Assembly: GCA_903879705.1 (NCBI GenBank)
Contig: CAIRMO010000054.1
Coordinates: forward strand, 1 to 47,324
Reading direction: 5' to 3'
DNA length: 47,324 nucleotides
Origin: an uncultured Candidatus Competibacteraceae bacterium
GTDB taxonomy: Bacteria > Pseudomonadota > Gammaproteobacteria > Competibacterales > Competibacteraceae
Part shown: piece by piece, positions 16,287-24,475 of the stretch
Layout: each line of letters begins with the position of its first letter
Numbering within the stretch: position 1 is the stretch's first letter
Notes under the pieces: generated by a model
Told to the model about the DNA's origin: nothing
Databases searched by the model: none
What the model saw: only the letters and a program-made list of their open reading frames with translations
Translations under genes and position numbers: made by a program

Positions 16287-18089
16287 ATGCCCAGCTATAC
16301 CGCTCCAGTCCGCGACATGCAGTTCGTTTTGCACGAACTGCTCAAGATCGACCGTTACACCGATGTTCTGGCCGGTTTCGCCGAGGCGACGCCGGACACC
16401 GTCGCCGCCATTCTGGACGGCGCGGCCCAGCTCAGTCAGGAAGTGCTGCAACCGCTGAATCGGGTCGGCGACCGCGAAGGCTGCCGGTTGGAAAACGGCA
16501 AAGTCACCACCCCAACCGGGTTCAAGGCCGCCTATGACGCGGTCGTAGACGGCGGCTGGACGGGTCTGATCGGCGATCCCCATCACGGCGGCCAGGGCTT
16601 GCCGTATGTGCTGGGATTAGCGGTCAGCGAGATGATGGCGTCGGCCAACATGGCGTTCACCATGTACCCCGGCCTGAGCAGTGGCGCGATGGAAGCGATT
16701 GAAATCGGCGGGACCGATGCCCAGAAGGCGCTGTATCTGCCGAAAATGGTCAGCGGCCACTGGACCGGTACCATGAACCTGACCGAGCCACATTGCGGCA
16801 CTGATCTCGGTCTGCTGCGGACCAAGGCCGAGCCACAGGCCGATGGCAGCTACCGGATCACCGGTGCCAAGATTTTCATTTCCGCCGGCGAACATGATTT
16901 GGCCGAGAATATTATTCATCTGGTGCTGGCCAAAATCCCCGGCGGCCCGGACGGGGTTAAGGGCATCAGCCTGTTCGTCGTCCCCAAATTTCTGGTCAAT
17001 CCTGATGCCAGTCTCGGCGACCGTAATGCGGTCAGTTGCGGCGCGCTCGAAGAGAAAATGGGCATTCACGGCAACTCCACTTGCGTCATGAACTACGACG
17101 GCGCGGTCAGCTATTTGCTCGGCGAGGCCCACAAGGGCCTGCGCACCATGTTCATCATGATGAACGCGGCGCGGCTGGGAGTGGCGGTGCAGGGCCTGAG
17201 TCAGGCTGAAGTCGCCTATCAGAACGCGGTCGCTTACTGCAAGGATCGAGTGCAAGGCCGGTCGCTGCGCGGCGCGAAGTTTCCCGATCAGGCCGCTGAT
17301 CCGATCATCCTCCATCCCGATATTCGCCGGATGCTGATGACGGTTCGGGTGTTCCAGGAAGGAGCGCGGTCGCTGGCTTACTGGGCTGGTTTGCAGGTGG
17401 ACATCATCCGCAAGCATTCCGACCCGGAGACCCGGCGCAAGGCCGAAGATCTGCTGAGCCTGCTGACTCCGGTGATGAAGGCCTATTTCACCGACATGGG
17501 CTTCACATCCGCGAATTTGTGTCTGCAATGCTTTGGCGGCCACGGCTATATTGCTGAATGGGGCATGGAGCAGTTCGTGCGCGACGTCCGCATCACCCAG
17601 ATTTACGAAGGAGCCAATGGCATTCAGGCGCTGGATTTGATCGGGCGTAAATTGCCGGCGAACAAGGGTCGGGCGATTCAGCTTTTCTTTGCGGTGGTGG
17701 GCGGATTTTGCGAAAAGTACGAGGATAACGCCGCGTTGTCGCCGTTCGTTAAACCACTGACCGAGGCGCTGGAGCGGCTGGTGGAAGCGACCCAGTGGCT
17801 GATGCAGCACGCCATTTCCAACCCGGACAACGGCGGTGCGGCGTCGATGGATTATCTATACATGATGGCGCTGGTAACGCTGGGCTATCAGTGGGCGCAA
17901 ACCGCCCGGATTTGCGAGAATCAGCTTTCCAATCCGGACGATGACAGCTTTGACCGGCAGTTTTATCAGAACAAGCTGGTGTGCGCCGGGTTTTTCATGG
18001 AGAAAGTACTGCCAGAAACCATGAGCCATTTGGCCAAGATTCAGGCCGGGGCTGATTCGCTGATGACGCTGAAGGCGGAGGCGTTTTAG
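16287..18089 (+). CDS. acyl-CoA dehydrogenase, DmdC-like long form
   Basis: A 600-aa FAD flavoenzyme that introduces a trans-2,3 double bond into acyl-CoA. It belongs to the long class with an extra C-terminal domain that includes 3-methylmercaptopropionyl-CoA dehydrogenase (DmdC). The FAD/substrate loop MNLTEPHCGTDLG and the catalytic base E441 in QIYEGANGIQALDL are clear; residues after about 470 form the additional helical domain. The true acyl substrate is not deducible: no other DMSP genes are present, so ordinary short or medium fatty acyl-CoA is as likely. No operon partner. A GC-rich palindrome follows the stop. Confidence 0.85.
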   Translation: MPSYTAPVRDMQFVLHELLKIDRYTDVLAGFAEATPDTVAAILDGAAQLSQEVLQPLNRVGDREGCRLENGKVTTPTGFKAAYDAVVDGGWTGLIGDPHHGGQGLPYVLGLAVSEMMASANMAFTMYPGLSSGAMEAIEIGGTDAQKALYLPKMVSGHWTGTMNLTEPHCGTDLGLLRTKAEPQADGSYRITGAKIFISAGEHDLAENIIHLVLAKIPGGPDGVKGISLFVVPKFLVNPDASLGDRNAVSCGALEEKMGIHGNSTCVMNYDGAVSYLLGEAHKGLRTMFIMMNAARLGVAVQGLSQAEVAYQNAVAYCKDRVQGRSLRGAKFPDQAADPIILHPDIRRMLMTVRVFQEGARSLAYWAGLQVDIIRKHSDPETRRKAEDLLSLLTPVMKAYFTDMGFTSANLCLQCFGGHGYIAEWGMEQFVRDVRITQIYEGANGIQALDLIGRKLPANKGRAIQLFFAVVGGFCEKYEDNAALSPFVKPLTEALERLVEATQWLMQHAISNPDNGGAASMDYLYMMALVTLGYQWAQTARICENQLSNPDDDSFDRQFYQNKLVCAGFFMEKVLPETMSHLAKIQAGADSLMTLKAEAF

Positions 18090-18100
18090 AGGCGTTTTAT

Positions 18101-18127
18101 CGTTCCCACGCTCCGGGCGTGGGAACG
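18101..18127. repeat. hairpin CGTTCCCACGC / GCGTGGGAACG
   Basis: A perfect 11-bp inverted repeat with a 5-base loop, 11 bp after the acyl-CoA dehydrogenase stop. It matches a dispersed palindrome common in gammaproteobacterial intergenic DNA and could also end transcription (CCGTTTT follows). Confidence 0.65.
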
Positions 18128-18180
18128 CCGTTTTAGCCGCCTGGATCGGGGGTGAATAACTTGCCCCGCCCACCCACTAC

Positions 18181-19008
18181 TCAGCCCTCCGAATCGACGC
18201 CCAAATCCCGCAGCCGTTGTGCCAAGCGATCCGCCCGTTGTTGTTCGCGATCCGCCCGTTGTTGTTCGCGATCTGCGCGCTGTCGTTCCTGTTCAGCGTG
18301 TTGCCGTTCCTGTTCGGCGTGCTGCCGTTCCTGTTCGGCGTGTTGCCGTTCCTGTTCAGCGTGTTGCCGTTCCTGTTCAGCGTGTTGCCGTTCCTGTTCG
18401 GCGTGTTGCCGTTCCTGGAGCGCCGCTTCGGCTGGACCCAAAACCAGTGTCCCATCGGCTTCAAAGTATCGCAGTCGCCCATCCACCGCGCCCAGGTATA
18501 ACTCCAACATATTGCTCCAGCGCCAGCCCCGCTCATCCACCGGGATCGCCTGATACCAGCCACTGTTCAGCCGGAAGCCGGCAAATTCCCCGGTGAGCGG
18601 CGAAAACCAGAAATACTCCGGAGTATGGAAAATGGTCTGATACAGGCGCTTTTTTTCAGTCCGATCCACCTCGGCGGTCGAATCGGAGAGTAATTCAATG
18701 ATCAAATCCGGGTAACGTCCCCCCTCTTCCCAAACCACCCACGAGGTGCGCGGTCGCGGGTCTGTCTCTCGCACCAGAAAGAAATCAGGTCCACGAAATT
18801 GCCGCCGTTGTAATTGTTCATGGGCGTAATACACAGTCAGATTGGCACCGATAAAGAAATCGGTTCGTTCCTGCCAGCGCCATTCCAGATGACTGACCAG
18901 CAAGGCCAGTTGTTGATAGTGTTGGGTGCTTTCCATTTCCGGTTCGTCGCTCAGCAGTTCGCGGGCATCCGGCATCCGCTCGGCTAGTTGTTGGGCAGTG
19001 ACCATCAT
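18181..19008 (-). CDS. Uma2-family (DUF820) PD-(D/E)XK protein with repeat coiled-coil tail
   Basis: A 275-aa protein of the Uma2/DUF820 family, a restriction-endonuclease-like fold whose cellular role is unknown. The core has the PD...E...K pattern in RYPDLIIELLSDST followed by KKRLYQ, and the EYFWFSP strand typical of the family. From about residue 195 the chain becomes six copies of ERQHAEQ and then three RADREQQ-like heptads, which should form a long charged coiled coil. The DNA beneath is a 21-bp tandem repeat, so copy number may vary by slippage. Start at 19008 has GGAG with 8-base spacing; an upstream frame to 19065 runs through a palindromic element. Confidence 0.75.
   Translation of the reverse strand: MMVTAQQLAERMPDARELLSDEPEMESTQHYQQLALLVSHLEWRWQERTDFFIGANLTVYYAHEQLQRRQFRGPDFFLVRETDPRPRTSWVVWEEGGRYPDLIIELLSDSTAEVDRTEKKRLYQTIFHTPEYFWFSPLTGEFAGFRLNSGWYQAIPVDERGWRWSNMLELYLGAVDGRLRYFEADGTLVLGPAEAALQERQHAEQERQHAEQERQHAEQERQHAEQERQHAEQERQHAEQERQRADREQQRADREQQRADRLAQRLRDLGVDSEG
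18288..18413. repeat. 21-bp tandem repeat, six copies
   Basis: Six near-identical units (CCTGTTC[A/G]GCGTG[T/C]TGCCGTT) encode ERQHAEQ heptads in the Uma2 tail on the minus strand. A degenerate 21-bp extension (TTGTTCGCGATCCGCCCG units) continues down to about 18220. It is coding, not CRISPR: there are no spacers. Confidence 0.9.
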
Positions 19009-19032
19009 CGTTAAATCTCCAGAAATCGTTGT

Positions 19033-19088
19033 GGCGTGGAACGGGCGTATTGCCCATTTCAACACGGGCTAGAAGCCCGTGCTACGCC
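19033..19088. repeat. double-hairpin palindromic element
   Basis: Outer arms GGCGTGGAACGGGC and GCCCGTGCTACGCC match at 12 of 14 positions, with an inner ACGGGCT/AGCCCGT hairpin. The hairpin resembles the centre of the MITE-like repeats but lacks their TATAGG ends. Confidence 0.55.
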
Positions 19089-19118
19089 CGGTTTTGAGAT
19101 CAAAGTGAAAGTCCTTTT

Positions 19119-19232
19119 TCAGAGGTTGTCATCAGGTAAAGTCAATTCAAACCGCTTGGGTTGATATTGATAACCGTGATCTTCGGAATAGTGTTGACAG
19201 AATAGGCAGTGAGCTTCACCTCCATGAATCAT
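19119..19232 (-). CDS. small ORF (37 aa) with CxxC after holC
   Basis: A short frame starting MIHGGEAHCLFCQHY, 18 bp after the holC stop on the same strand, with a strong GGGGAGG ribosome site about 9 bases before ATG. The CLFC pair plus neighbouring His residues would fit a tiny metal-binding peptide. It could instead be the stump of a longer gene, since a palindromic element follows. I recognise no family. Codon usage looks ordinary, and the context suggests co-transcription with pepA-holC. Confidence 0.4.
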   Translation of the reverse strand: MIHGGEAHCLFCQHYSEDHGYQYQPKRFELTLPDDNL

Positions 19233-19250
19233 GGCAAAACCCCTCCCCGC

Positions 19251-19682
19251 CTACAGCCGGTGCGACTCCGGCGCACAACCCCGTTCCCGGTACTGCTTGA
19301 ATCGCTCCCGCGACTTGGCCAGCACGTCGGGTTGCTGATCCACCAACTCCACTACCCGCTCAAACCGCTCAAAACCATCGGGCAAGGCGAGGGTAAAATT
19401 GATCAACACCTGCGCGTTCACTTCTGCTGGCGATGCCGTCCCGATCAGCACCGGCGACCCCTCGGTGCCCACCAGCGGATAACGCTCGTGGGGGATAAAG
19501 CTGTCCTGGCGGAAGATCCACAACAGATCATCCAGCGTCGCCGCCTGCGCCTCCGAGGCACTGAACAGATAGACCGTATGGCCGAGGCTGTAGGCTTTGT
19601 CGGTCACCCGGCAGGCCAGCAACGCCCGGCCATGCTCGTGCTGGTCAGGCAACACATAGAAATCAATTCGCGGCGTGCTCAT
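19251..19682 (-). CDS. holC: DNA polymerase III subunit chi
   Basis: A 143-aa protein, chi of the DNA polymerase III clamp-loader complex, which links the replisome to single-strand-binding protein. It begins [14 protein letters not shown] and keeps the conserved features of the family: [25 protein letters not shown] and the [19 protein letters not shown] core. The ATG at 19682 lies inside the end of pepA, overlapping it by 20 bp, the classical gammaproteobacterial pepA-holC order. The longer frame reaching 19985 is a shadow of pepA. Confidence 0.9.
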   Translation of the reverse strand: MSTPRIDFYVLPDQHEHGRALLACRVTDKAYSLGHTVYLFSASEAQAATLDDLLWIFRQDSFIPHERYPLVGTEGSPVLIGTASPAEVNAQVLINFTLALPDGFERFERVVELVDQQPDVLAKSRERFKQYRERGCAPESHRL

Positions 19683-21189
19683 AGCGCCAGCCCGCATCAA
19701 TCGCCCGATCCAGCAGATATTGCGCCAGCAAGGGCACTGGTCGCCCGGTGGCGCCCTTGGCCTTGCCGATCGTCCATGCGGTGCCGGCGATGTCCAGATG
19801 TGCCCAATGGAACTTCTTGGTAAAACGCGCCAGAAAACAGGCCGCCATGATCGCTCCGCCATCGCGGTTGCCGGCGACGTTGGCCATATCGGCGAAATTG
19901 CTGTCCAGACCCTCCTGATAATCCTCCCACAGCGGCAGTTCCCACACCCGGTCGCTGGCGGTCTGGCCGGCGGCTTCCAGAGCATGAGCCAGCGGCGGGT
20001 GATTGCTGAACAGCCCGTGTGGATGCCGGCCCAAGGCGATGACGCAGGCCCCGGTCAGGGTGGCGATGTCGATGACCGCCGCTGGATCGTCGCGCTCGAT
20101 GTAGGTCAGCGCATCGCAAAGAATCAGCCGGCCTTCGGCGTCGGTATTGAGAATTTCCACGGTCTGGCCGGACAGGCTGGTGACGATGTCGCCCGGCCGG
20201 GTCGCCCGCCCGCCCGGCATATTCTCCACCGCCGGAATCAGTCCGATCACGTTCAGTGGCAGTTTCAACTCGGCACAGGCCCGCAGCGCCCCCAGCACGC
20301 TGGCCGCACCGCACATGTCGTACTTCATTTCATCCATGCCCTCGCCCGATTTCAGCGAGATGCCACCGCTATCAAAGGTCACGCCTTTACCGATCAGCAC
20401 ATGCGGCTTTTGCGCCGCCATTCCATTCCGGTAATCCAGCCGGATCAGCTTGGCCGGTTGGGCGCTGCCCCGGCTCACCGCCAACAGCGCGCCCATGCCT
20501 AGCTGCTCCAGCTCGGTTTCTTCCAGCACCGTCGCCTGTAGCGTCGAAAATTCGCCCGCCAGTGCTTGGGCCTGTTCAGCCAACCAGGTTGGGGTGCAAA
20601 GATTGGGTGGCGTGTTGCCCAGGTCTTTGGCCAGTTTGACGCCACTGGCAATGGCGACGCCTTCGTGCATCGCCTGCTCGCCGCTGGTCAGATCCCGCCG
20701 GCTGGGGACGTTGAGGAGCAGTTTCCGTAACGGCCGGCGGGGCGCGTCTTTCTTGCTCTTGAGTTGATCGAAGCGATAGTCCGAAGCCTCGACCGCCTCG
20801 ACGATTTGACGGATTTTCCAAGGCAGTTCCCGACCCTTGACCGGCAGTTCGGACAGGTAGATCGCCGCTTCGGTGGCCCCGGTCTCCTGCAAGGCGGTGG
20901 CGGCATGGGCCACGATCTGCCGGAAACGGCGATCATCCAGGTCACGCTCCCGGCCACAGCCGACCAGCAACACCCGTTCCACCAACGATCCGGGGACATT
21001 CAATAACAGCAGCGACTGGCCCGGCTTACCTTCCAAATCACCCCGGCGCAACAGGTTGCCAAGATAGCCGTGGCTGGCATGATCAAACAGCTCTGCCGCC
21101 CGGGTCAGCCGCCGGGATTCATAAACGCCCAGCGCAAGACAAGCGGTGCGCTGTTTTTCGGGATTACCGCTCTTGACTGTAAATTCCAT
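19663..21189 (-). CDS. pepA: leucyl aminopeptidase PepA
   Basis: A 508-aa M17 leucyl aminopeptidase, a hexameric two-metal enzyme that removes N-terminal residues from peptides; in E. coli it also binds DNA in recombination and carAB control. The metal and active-site segments are intact: [23 protein letters not shown] and the NTDAEGRL signature. I chose the MEFTVKSG start (21189), normal for the family; a start four codons earlier (21201) is possible and neither has a clear ribosome site. It overlaps holC downstream and is divergent from lptF, as in many gammaproteobacteria. Confidence 0.95.
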   Translation of the reverse strand: MEFTVKSGNPEKQRTACLALGVYESRRLTRAAELFDHASHGYLGNLLRRGDLEGKPGQSLLLLNVPGSLVERVLLVGCGRERDLDDRRFRQIVAHAATALQETGATEAAIYLSELPVKGRELPWKIRQIVEAVEASDYRFDQLKSKKDAPRRPLRKLLLNVPSRRDLTSGEQAMHEGVAIASGVKLAKDLGNTPPNLCTPTWLAEQAQALAGEFSTLQATVLEETELEQLGMGALLAVSRGSAQPAKLIRLDYRNGMAAQKPHVLIGKGVTFDSGGISLKSGEGMDEMKYDMCGAASVLGALRACAELKLPLNVIGLIPAVENMPGGRATRPGDIVTSLSGQTVEILNTDAEGRLILCDALTYIERDDPAAVIDIATLTGACVIALGRHPHGLFSNHPPLAHALEAAGQTASDRVWELPLWEDYQEGLDSNFADMANVAGNRDGGAIMAACFLARFTKKFHWAHLDIAGTAWTIGKAKGATGRPVPLLAQYLLDRAIDAGWRYEHAAN

Positions 21190-21301
21190 CGGGGATGCCA
21201 TTCGTTAGGATTAGGGTTCATTCGTGGATAAATCATCGTAAACTGGAGCAGTTTAGCCCGAAATCACTGCGTCTCACAGGGACGCATGCTGTGGAGCATC
21301 C

Positions 21302-22417
21302 GTGGGCCTGCCTTCCATCATCGATCGTTATCTGAGCCGCGAGATTGGCCTCACCTTGCTGGGGACCACCCTGGTGCTGCTGGCGATCATTCTCAGCCAC
21401 CGCCTGGCCGGCTATCTGAGCAAGGCCGCCACTGGTCTGCTGGCGCGGGACGCCATCTTTCAGTTGCTGATCCTGCAAATGGCCGATTTGCTGGTCATGC
21501 TGATTCCGCCCGCTTTTCTGCTGAGCGTCATGCTGGCCCTGGGGCGGCTATACCGCGATCATGAAATGACCGCGCTGGCCGCGTGTGGATACGGACCTTT
21601 ATCGGTTTACCGGGCGGTGTTTCTGCTGGCGGCCCCACTGGCGCTGGCGACCGCCGGCCTTTCATTGTTTCTGACCCCGGCCATTATGGAATTGCAATTT
21701 GAGGCGCTGGACAAAGCCCGCAAGGAAGCCGAGGTGTCGATGTTCACGCCCGGTGCGTTCCGCGAAATTCTGGACGGTCGCCATGTGATCTATATCGGCG
21801 CGCTCGATGAGCGGGAACTGCGCAATGTTTTCATCCAGACCCGCGAGCCGGATGGCCGGATCAGCATCACTACCGGCGATCGGGGTCGGCAGCAGATCGG
21901 CGAGGACGGGACCCGTCAGGTGATTCTCGATCACGGCTATCGTTACCGGGGAACGCCGGGACAGGGCGATTATGAGATGGTGCGGTTTGAGCGAGCGATG
22001 GTGCGGGTCGATAGCGCCCCACCGCCCCAGCCTTGGCAACACCGGGAAACACTGCCCATGCGCCAGTTGTGGAATTCCCAGGAACCCGTGCATATCGCTG
22101 AATTACAGATGCGCTTCAATAGCCCGATTCAGGTATTACTGATTGCCCTGTGGGCACCCTTGCTGGCCCGCGCCCATCCGCGTGAGGGGCGTTATGGCCG
22201 GATTATCGCTGCGGTGCTGATCTACGCCATTAATTTCAACTTGATCGGAATCAGCCGATCCTGGCTTAGTCACGGCGTGGTCGGCGCGGCAGTGGGCCTG
22301 TGGTGGGTGCATGGCCTGTTCCTGCTGTTCAGCGCCAGCCTGTTACTGCGCTACTACTCCGGCCGGTGGAGTTTCCGACGCTGGCGGCGCTCGCCGGAAT
22401 CAGCGGCCACCCCATGA
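21302..22417 (+). CDS. lptF: LPS export permease LptF
   Basis: A 371-aa inner-membrane permease of the LptB2FG ABC exporter that extracts lipopolysaccharide from the inner membrane for transfer through LptC and LptA to the surface. Membrane helices lie near residues 15-35, 55-80 and 100-125, then a periplasmic jellyroll (about 135-260), then three more helices. It starts with GTG at 21302, with GGAG five bases before; the alternative ATG choices would cut the first helix. The stop overlaps lptG (ATGA). The lptA, lptB and lptC genes are not in this window, which is usual. Confidence 0.92.
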   Translation: MGLPSIIDRYLSREIGLTLLGTTLVLLAIILSHRLAGYLSKAATGLLARDAIFQLLILQMADLLVMLIPPAFLLSVMLALGRLYRDHEMTALAACGYGPLSVYRAVFLLAAPLALATAGLSLFLTPAIMELQFEALDKARKEAEVSMFTPGAFREILDGRHVIYIGALDERELRNVFIQTREPDGRISITTGDRGRQQIGEDGTRQVILDHGYRYRGTPGQGDYEMVRFERAMVRVDSAPPPQPWQHRETLPMRQLWNSQEPVHIAELQMRFNSPIQVLLIALWAPLLARAHPREGRYGRIIAAVLIYAINFNLIGISRSWLSHGVVGAAVGLWWVHGLFLLFSASLLLRYYSGRWSFRRWRRSPESAATP

Positions 22418-23481
22418 AGATTCTCGACCGCTACATTTTCCGCACCGTGGCGATCACTACCTTGGCCGCGCTGCTGGTGTTGCTGTTGCTGGAGTTGTTT
22501 CTGAGCCTGCTGGTGGAACTGGAAGATGTGGGCAAGGGCAACTATGACTTCCCGGCGGCGCTTCAGTACCTGCTGTTGATTCAGCCGCAACGTCTGTATG
22601 AAATTTTCCCCATGGCATTGCTGGTGGGCGGGCTGTTGGGAATGGGAGCGCTGGCCGGTGGCAGCGAGCTGATCGTCATGCGGGCCGCCGGTTTGTCGCT
22701 GCTCCGGCTGACCCGGTCGGCCTTGCAAGCCGGGCTGTTGCTCAGTCTGGCGGTGCTGGTGATGGGGGAATTCGTCGCGCCACCGCTGGAACAGCTCGCC
22801 TATGAACAGCGGGCGGTGGCTAAAAGTCAGAATGTGGCGATTCGCGGTGGACGCGGCTTCTGGGCGCGGGATGGCGACTATTTCATTCATGTCCGGGCGG
22901 TGTTGCCGGGCATCCGGCTGGTGGATATCCACACTTTCAAGATCGATGCTGAATCCCGGCTGGAAATCGTCACCAAGGCCCAAGGAGCGCGTTACGTCGC
23001 CGGGGGCAACTGGCTGCTGGAAGGAGTTAGTCGCACTATTCTGAATGACGACGCGGCGCAGATCGAGCAACTGGACAGTTTGACGGTGGTTTCGGCGATC
23101 AGCCCGAAGATTCTTGATGTGCTGGCCAGTAATCCCAGCGAACTGTCGATCCGCGATCTGCTGGTTTATGTGGATTATCTGGAGCGCAATGGTCTGGATG
23201 CCCAGAGTTACTGGCTGGCGTTGTGGCGCAAGGTGCTGGCCCCGCTGGTCTATTTGGCGATGCTGGTGGTCGGAATGCCGTTCGTGTTCGGTCCGCAGCG
23301 TTCCTCCGGGGTCGGTCAGCGCTTGTTGATCGGGCTGCTGCTGGGGCTGGCGTTCTTTCTGTTCAACTATCTGCTGGGCAATGTGGTGCTGCTGTACGGT
23401 TACCCGCCGCTGCTGGGAGCCAGCCTGCCATCGCTGCTGTTTTTAGGCGCGGGTTTTTACGCGCTGCGCCGACTGCGTTGA
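22414..23481 (+). CDS. lptG: LPS export permease LptG
   Basis: A 355-aa partner of LptF in the LptB2FG lipopolysaccharide transporter. It starts MKILDRYIFRT, typical for LptG, with six predicted membrane helices split three and three around a periplasmic beta domain (about residues 130-260). The KVLAPLVYLAMLVVGMPFVFG segment carries the coupling region that contacts LptB. The ATG at 22414 overlaps the lptF stop, so both are made in equal amounts. The frame is open upstream to 22300, but the coupled start is the family norm. A dispersed repeat and a bidirectional terminator follow. Confidence 0.93.
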   Translation: MKILDRYIFRTVAITTLAALLVLLLLELFLSLLVELEDVGKGNYDFPAALQYLLLIQPQRLYEIFPMALLVGGLLGMGALAGGSELIVMRAAGLSLLRLTRSALQAGLLLSLAVLVMGEFVAPPLEQLAYEQRAVAKSQNVAIRGGRGFWARDGDYFIHVRAVLPGIRLVDIHTFKIDAESRLEIVTKAQGARYVAGGNWLLEGVSRTILNDDAAQIEQLDSLTVVSAISPKILDVLASNPSELSIRDLLVYVDYLERNGLDAQSYWLALWRKVLAPLVYLAMLVVGMPFVFGPQRSSGVGQRLLIGLLLGLAFFLFNYLLGNVVLLYGYPPLLGASLPSLLFLGAGFYALRRLR

Positions 23482-23504
23482 GTCCGGTTTTTTCAGCGGC
23501 TGAC

Positions 23505-23569
23505 GGGATTCCCGCATTCGCGGGAATGACGGAACCCGGGAGACCTAAACGCGAAAACCTACTGGAAAT
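23505..23569. repeat. dispersed repeat, left copy flanking the methylmalonyl-CoA module
   Basis: A GGGATTCCCGCATTCGCGGG palindrome followed by a 44-bp segment (23526-23569) beginning ATGACGGAACCCGGG. The 44 bp recur in the same orientation at 28952-28995 with 42 identities. Confidence 0.8.
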
Positions 23570-23716
23570 CGCCTGAGGAATGCACTGATGACACGGATTC
23601 AAGAAAAAGCCGTGTCATCCTTTAATGGGTGGCCTCCGTGATTCAGGCCTTGCGGATGAAGGCAACGATCAGCACCGCGTTACTCATCTTGGCGTTCACA
23701 GGAAACTTTACACGCG

Positions 23717-23758
23717 GAAAAAATCCCTCCCCACAAAGCGCATGGGAGAGGGATTTTT
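23717..23758. terminator. bidirectional terminator between lptG and the epimerase-like gene
   Basis: AAAAAATCCCTCCCC and GGGAGAGGGATTTTT form a strong stem around an 11-base loop, with A-tract and T-tract on either side. It serves both the plus-strand lptFG transcript and the minus-strand VOC gene. Confidence 0.8.
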
Positions 23759-23814
23759 GACGGGCGATCACTCCCGCATCAGCAGGAAATGACGATTTTT
23801 ACCCAGGCCAGCGA

Positions 23815-24288
23815 TCACGCCACCTTGGCGAACGCCTCAATCACTTCAGGTGGGGCCTGGATCAGTTCGATCAGCACGCCCTCGCCAGACAGCGGCGTCG
23901 CGTCGTTGCCCTTGGGATGGATGAAACAGACCTCGTAGCCGGCTGCGCCCTTGCGAATCCCGCCAGGGGTAAAGCGCATCCCCTGTACAGTCAGCCATTC
24001 CACCGCCACCGCCAAATCATCGATCCACAGCCCAATATGATTAAGTTGTGGCTCATGCACCTTGGGGGCCTTGCCCGGATCGATCGGCTGCATCAAATCC
24101 ACTTCCACCTTGAACGGCCCGGAGCCAATGGCGGCGATATCCTCGTCCACATTCTCCCGCTCGCTGCGAAAATTGCCGGTCAGGGTCAGGCCCAAGGTGT
24201 CGATCCACAACCGGCTGAGCCTGGACTTGTCCAGCCCGCCGATGGCGATTTGCTGGATGCCCAGCACGTTGAAGGGTCGGTTTACCAC
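23815..24288 (-). CDS. VOC-family protein, probable methylmalonyl-CoA epimerase
   Basis: A 157-aa vicinal-oxygen-chelate protein with two beta-alpha-beta modules. Its position, divergent from mutA-mutB, suggests (2R)/(2S)-methylmalonyl-CoA epimerisation. LNHIGLW supplies a ligand histidine (H84) and GVLIELIQ a ligand glutamate near 144, as in known epimerases. The first ligand is odd: where epimerases have His (as in DHVA), this reads Q13 in QQIAI, and the usual Gln/Glu of the second strand reads D64 in VDLMQP. The alignment is mine, by eye. It could therefore be a related VOC enzyme with a different activity. Start at 24288 follows AGGAGG. Confidence 0.6.
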   Translation of the reverse strand: MVNRPFNVLGIQQIAIGGLDKSRLSRLWIDTLGLTLTGNFRSERENVDEDIAAIGSGPFKVEVDLMQPIDPGKAPKVHEPQLNHIGLWIDDLAVAVEWLTVQGMRFTPGGIRKGAAGYEVCFIHPKGNDATPLSGEGVLIELIQAPPEVIEAFAKVA

Positions 24289-24420
24289 GAAAAACCTCCT
24301 GAATAGTCAGATAACGGTGCGAATTGAAGAAGGCAATAGCGCCTTTATTGAGTATGTCATTCAAGCCCATGATTGCAACCATAGCCCTGCTGAGCGCCGG
24401 GAATCAGGCCAATCTTCAGT

Positions 24421-24426
24421 TATACT
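24421..24426 (+). promoter_or_regulatory. candidate -10 element for mutAB
   Basis: TATACT at 24421-24426, 50 bp before the mutA start. No good -35 lies at the expected distance, so it may need an activator or be coincidental. Confidence 0.3.
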
Positions 24427-24475
24427 TTCCCGGTACCGTCAACTCACTGTGTTTCGGTTCCTTCGGAGGATGTGC

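Noticed and set aside
18220-18413. Regular 21-bp repeats considered as a CRISPR array
   Set aside because: Units are head to tail with no spacers and encode heptads in frame with the Uma2 protein.
19251-19985. 244-codon frame extending holC upstream
   Set aside because: The extra N-terminal part is pepA read in another frame; the HolC family begins at 19682.
24062-24475. 138-codon upstream extension of mutA
   Set aside because: It overlaps the divergent epimerase-like gene and promoter region; the start at 24476 has a strong ribosome site.
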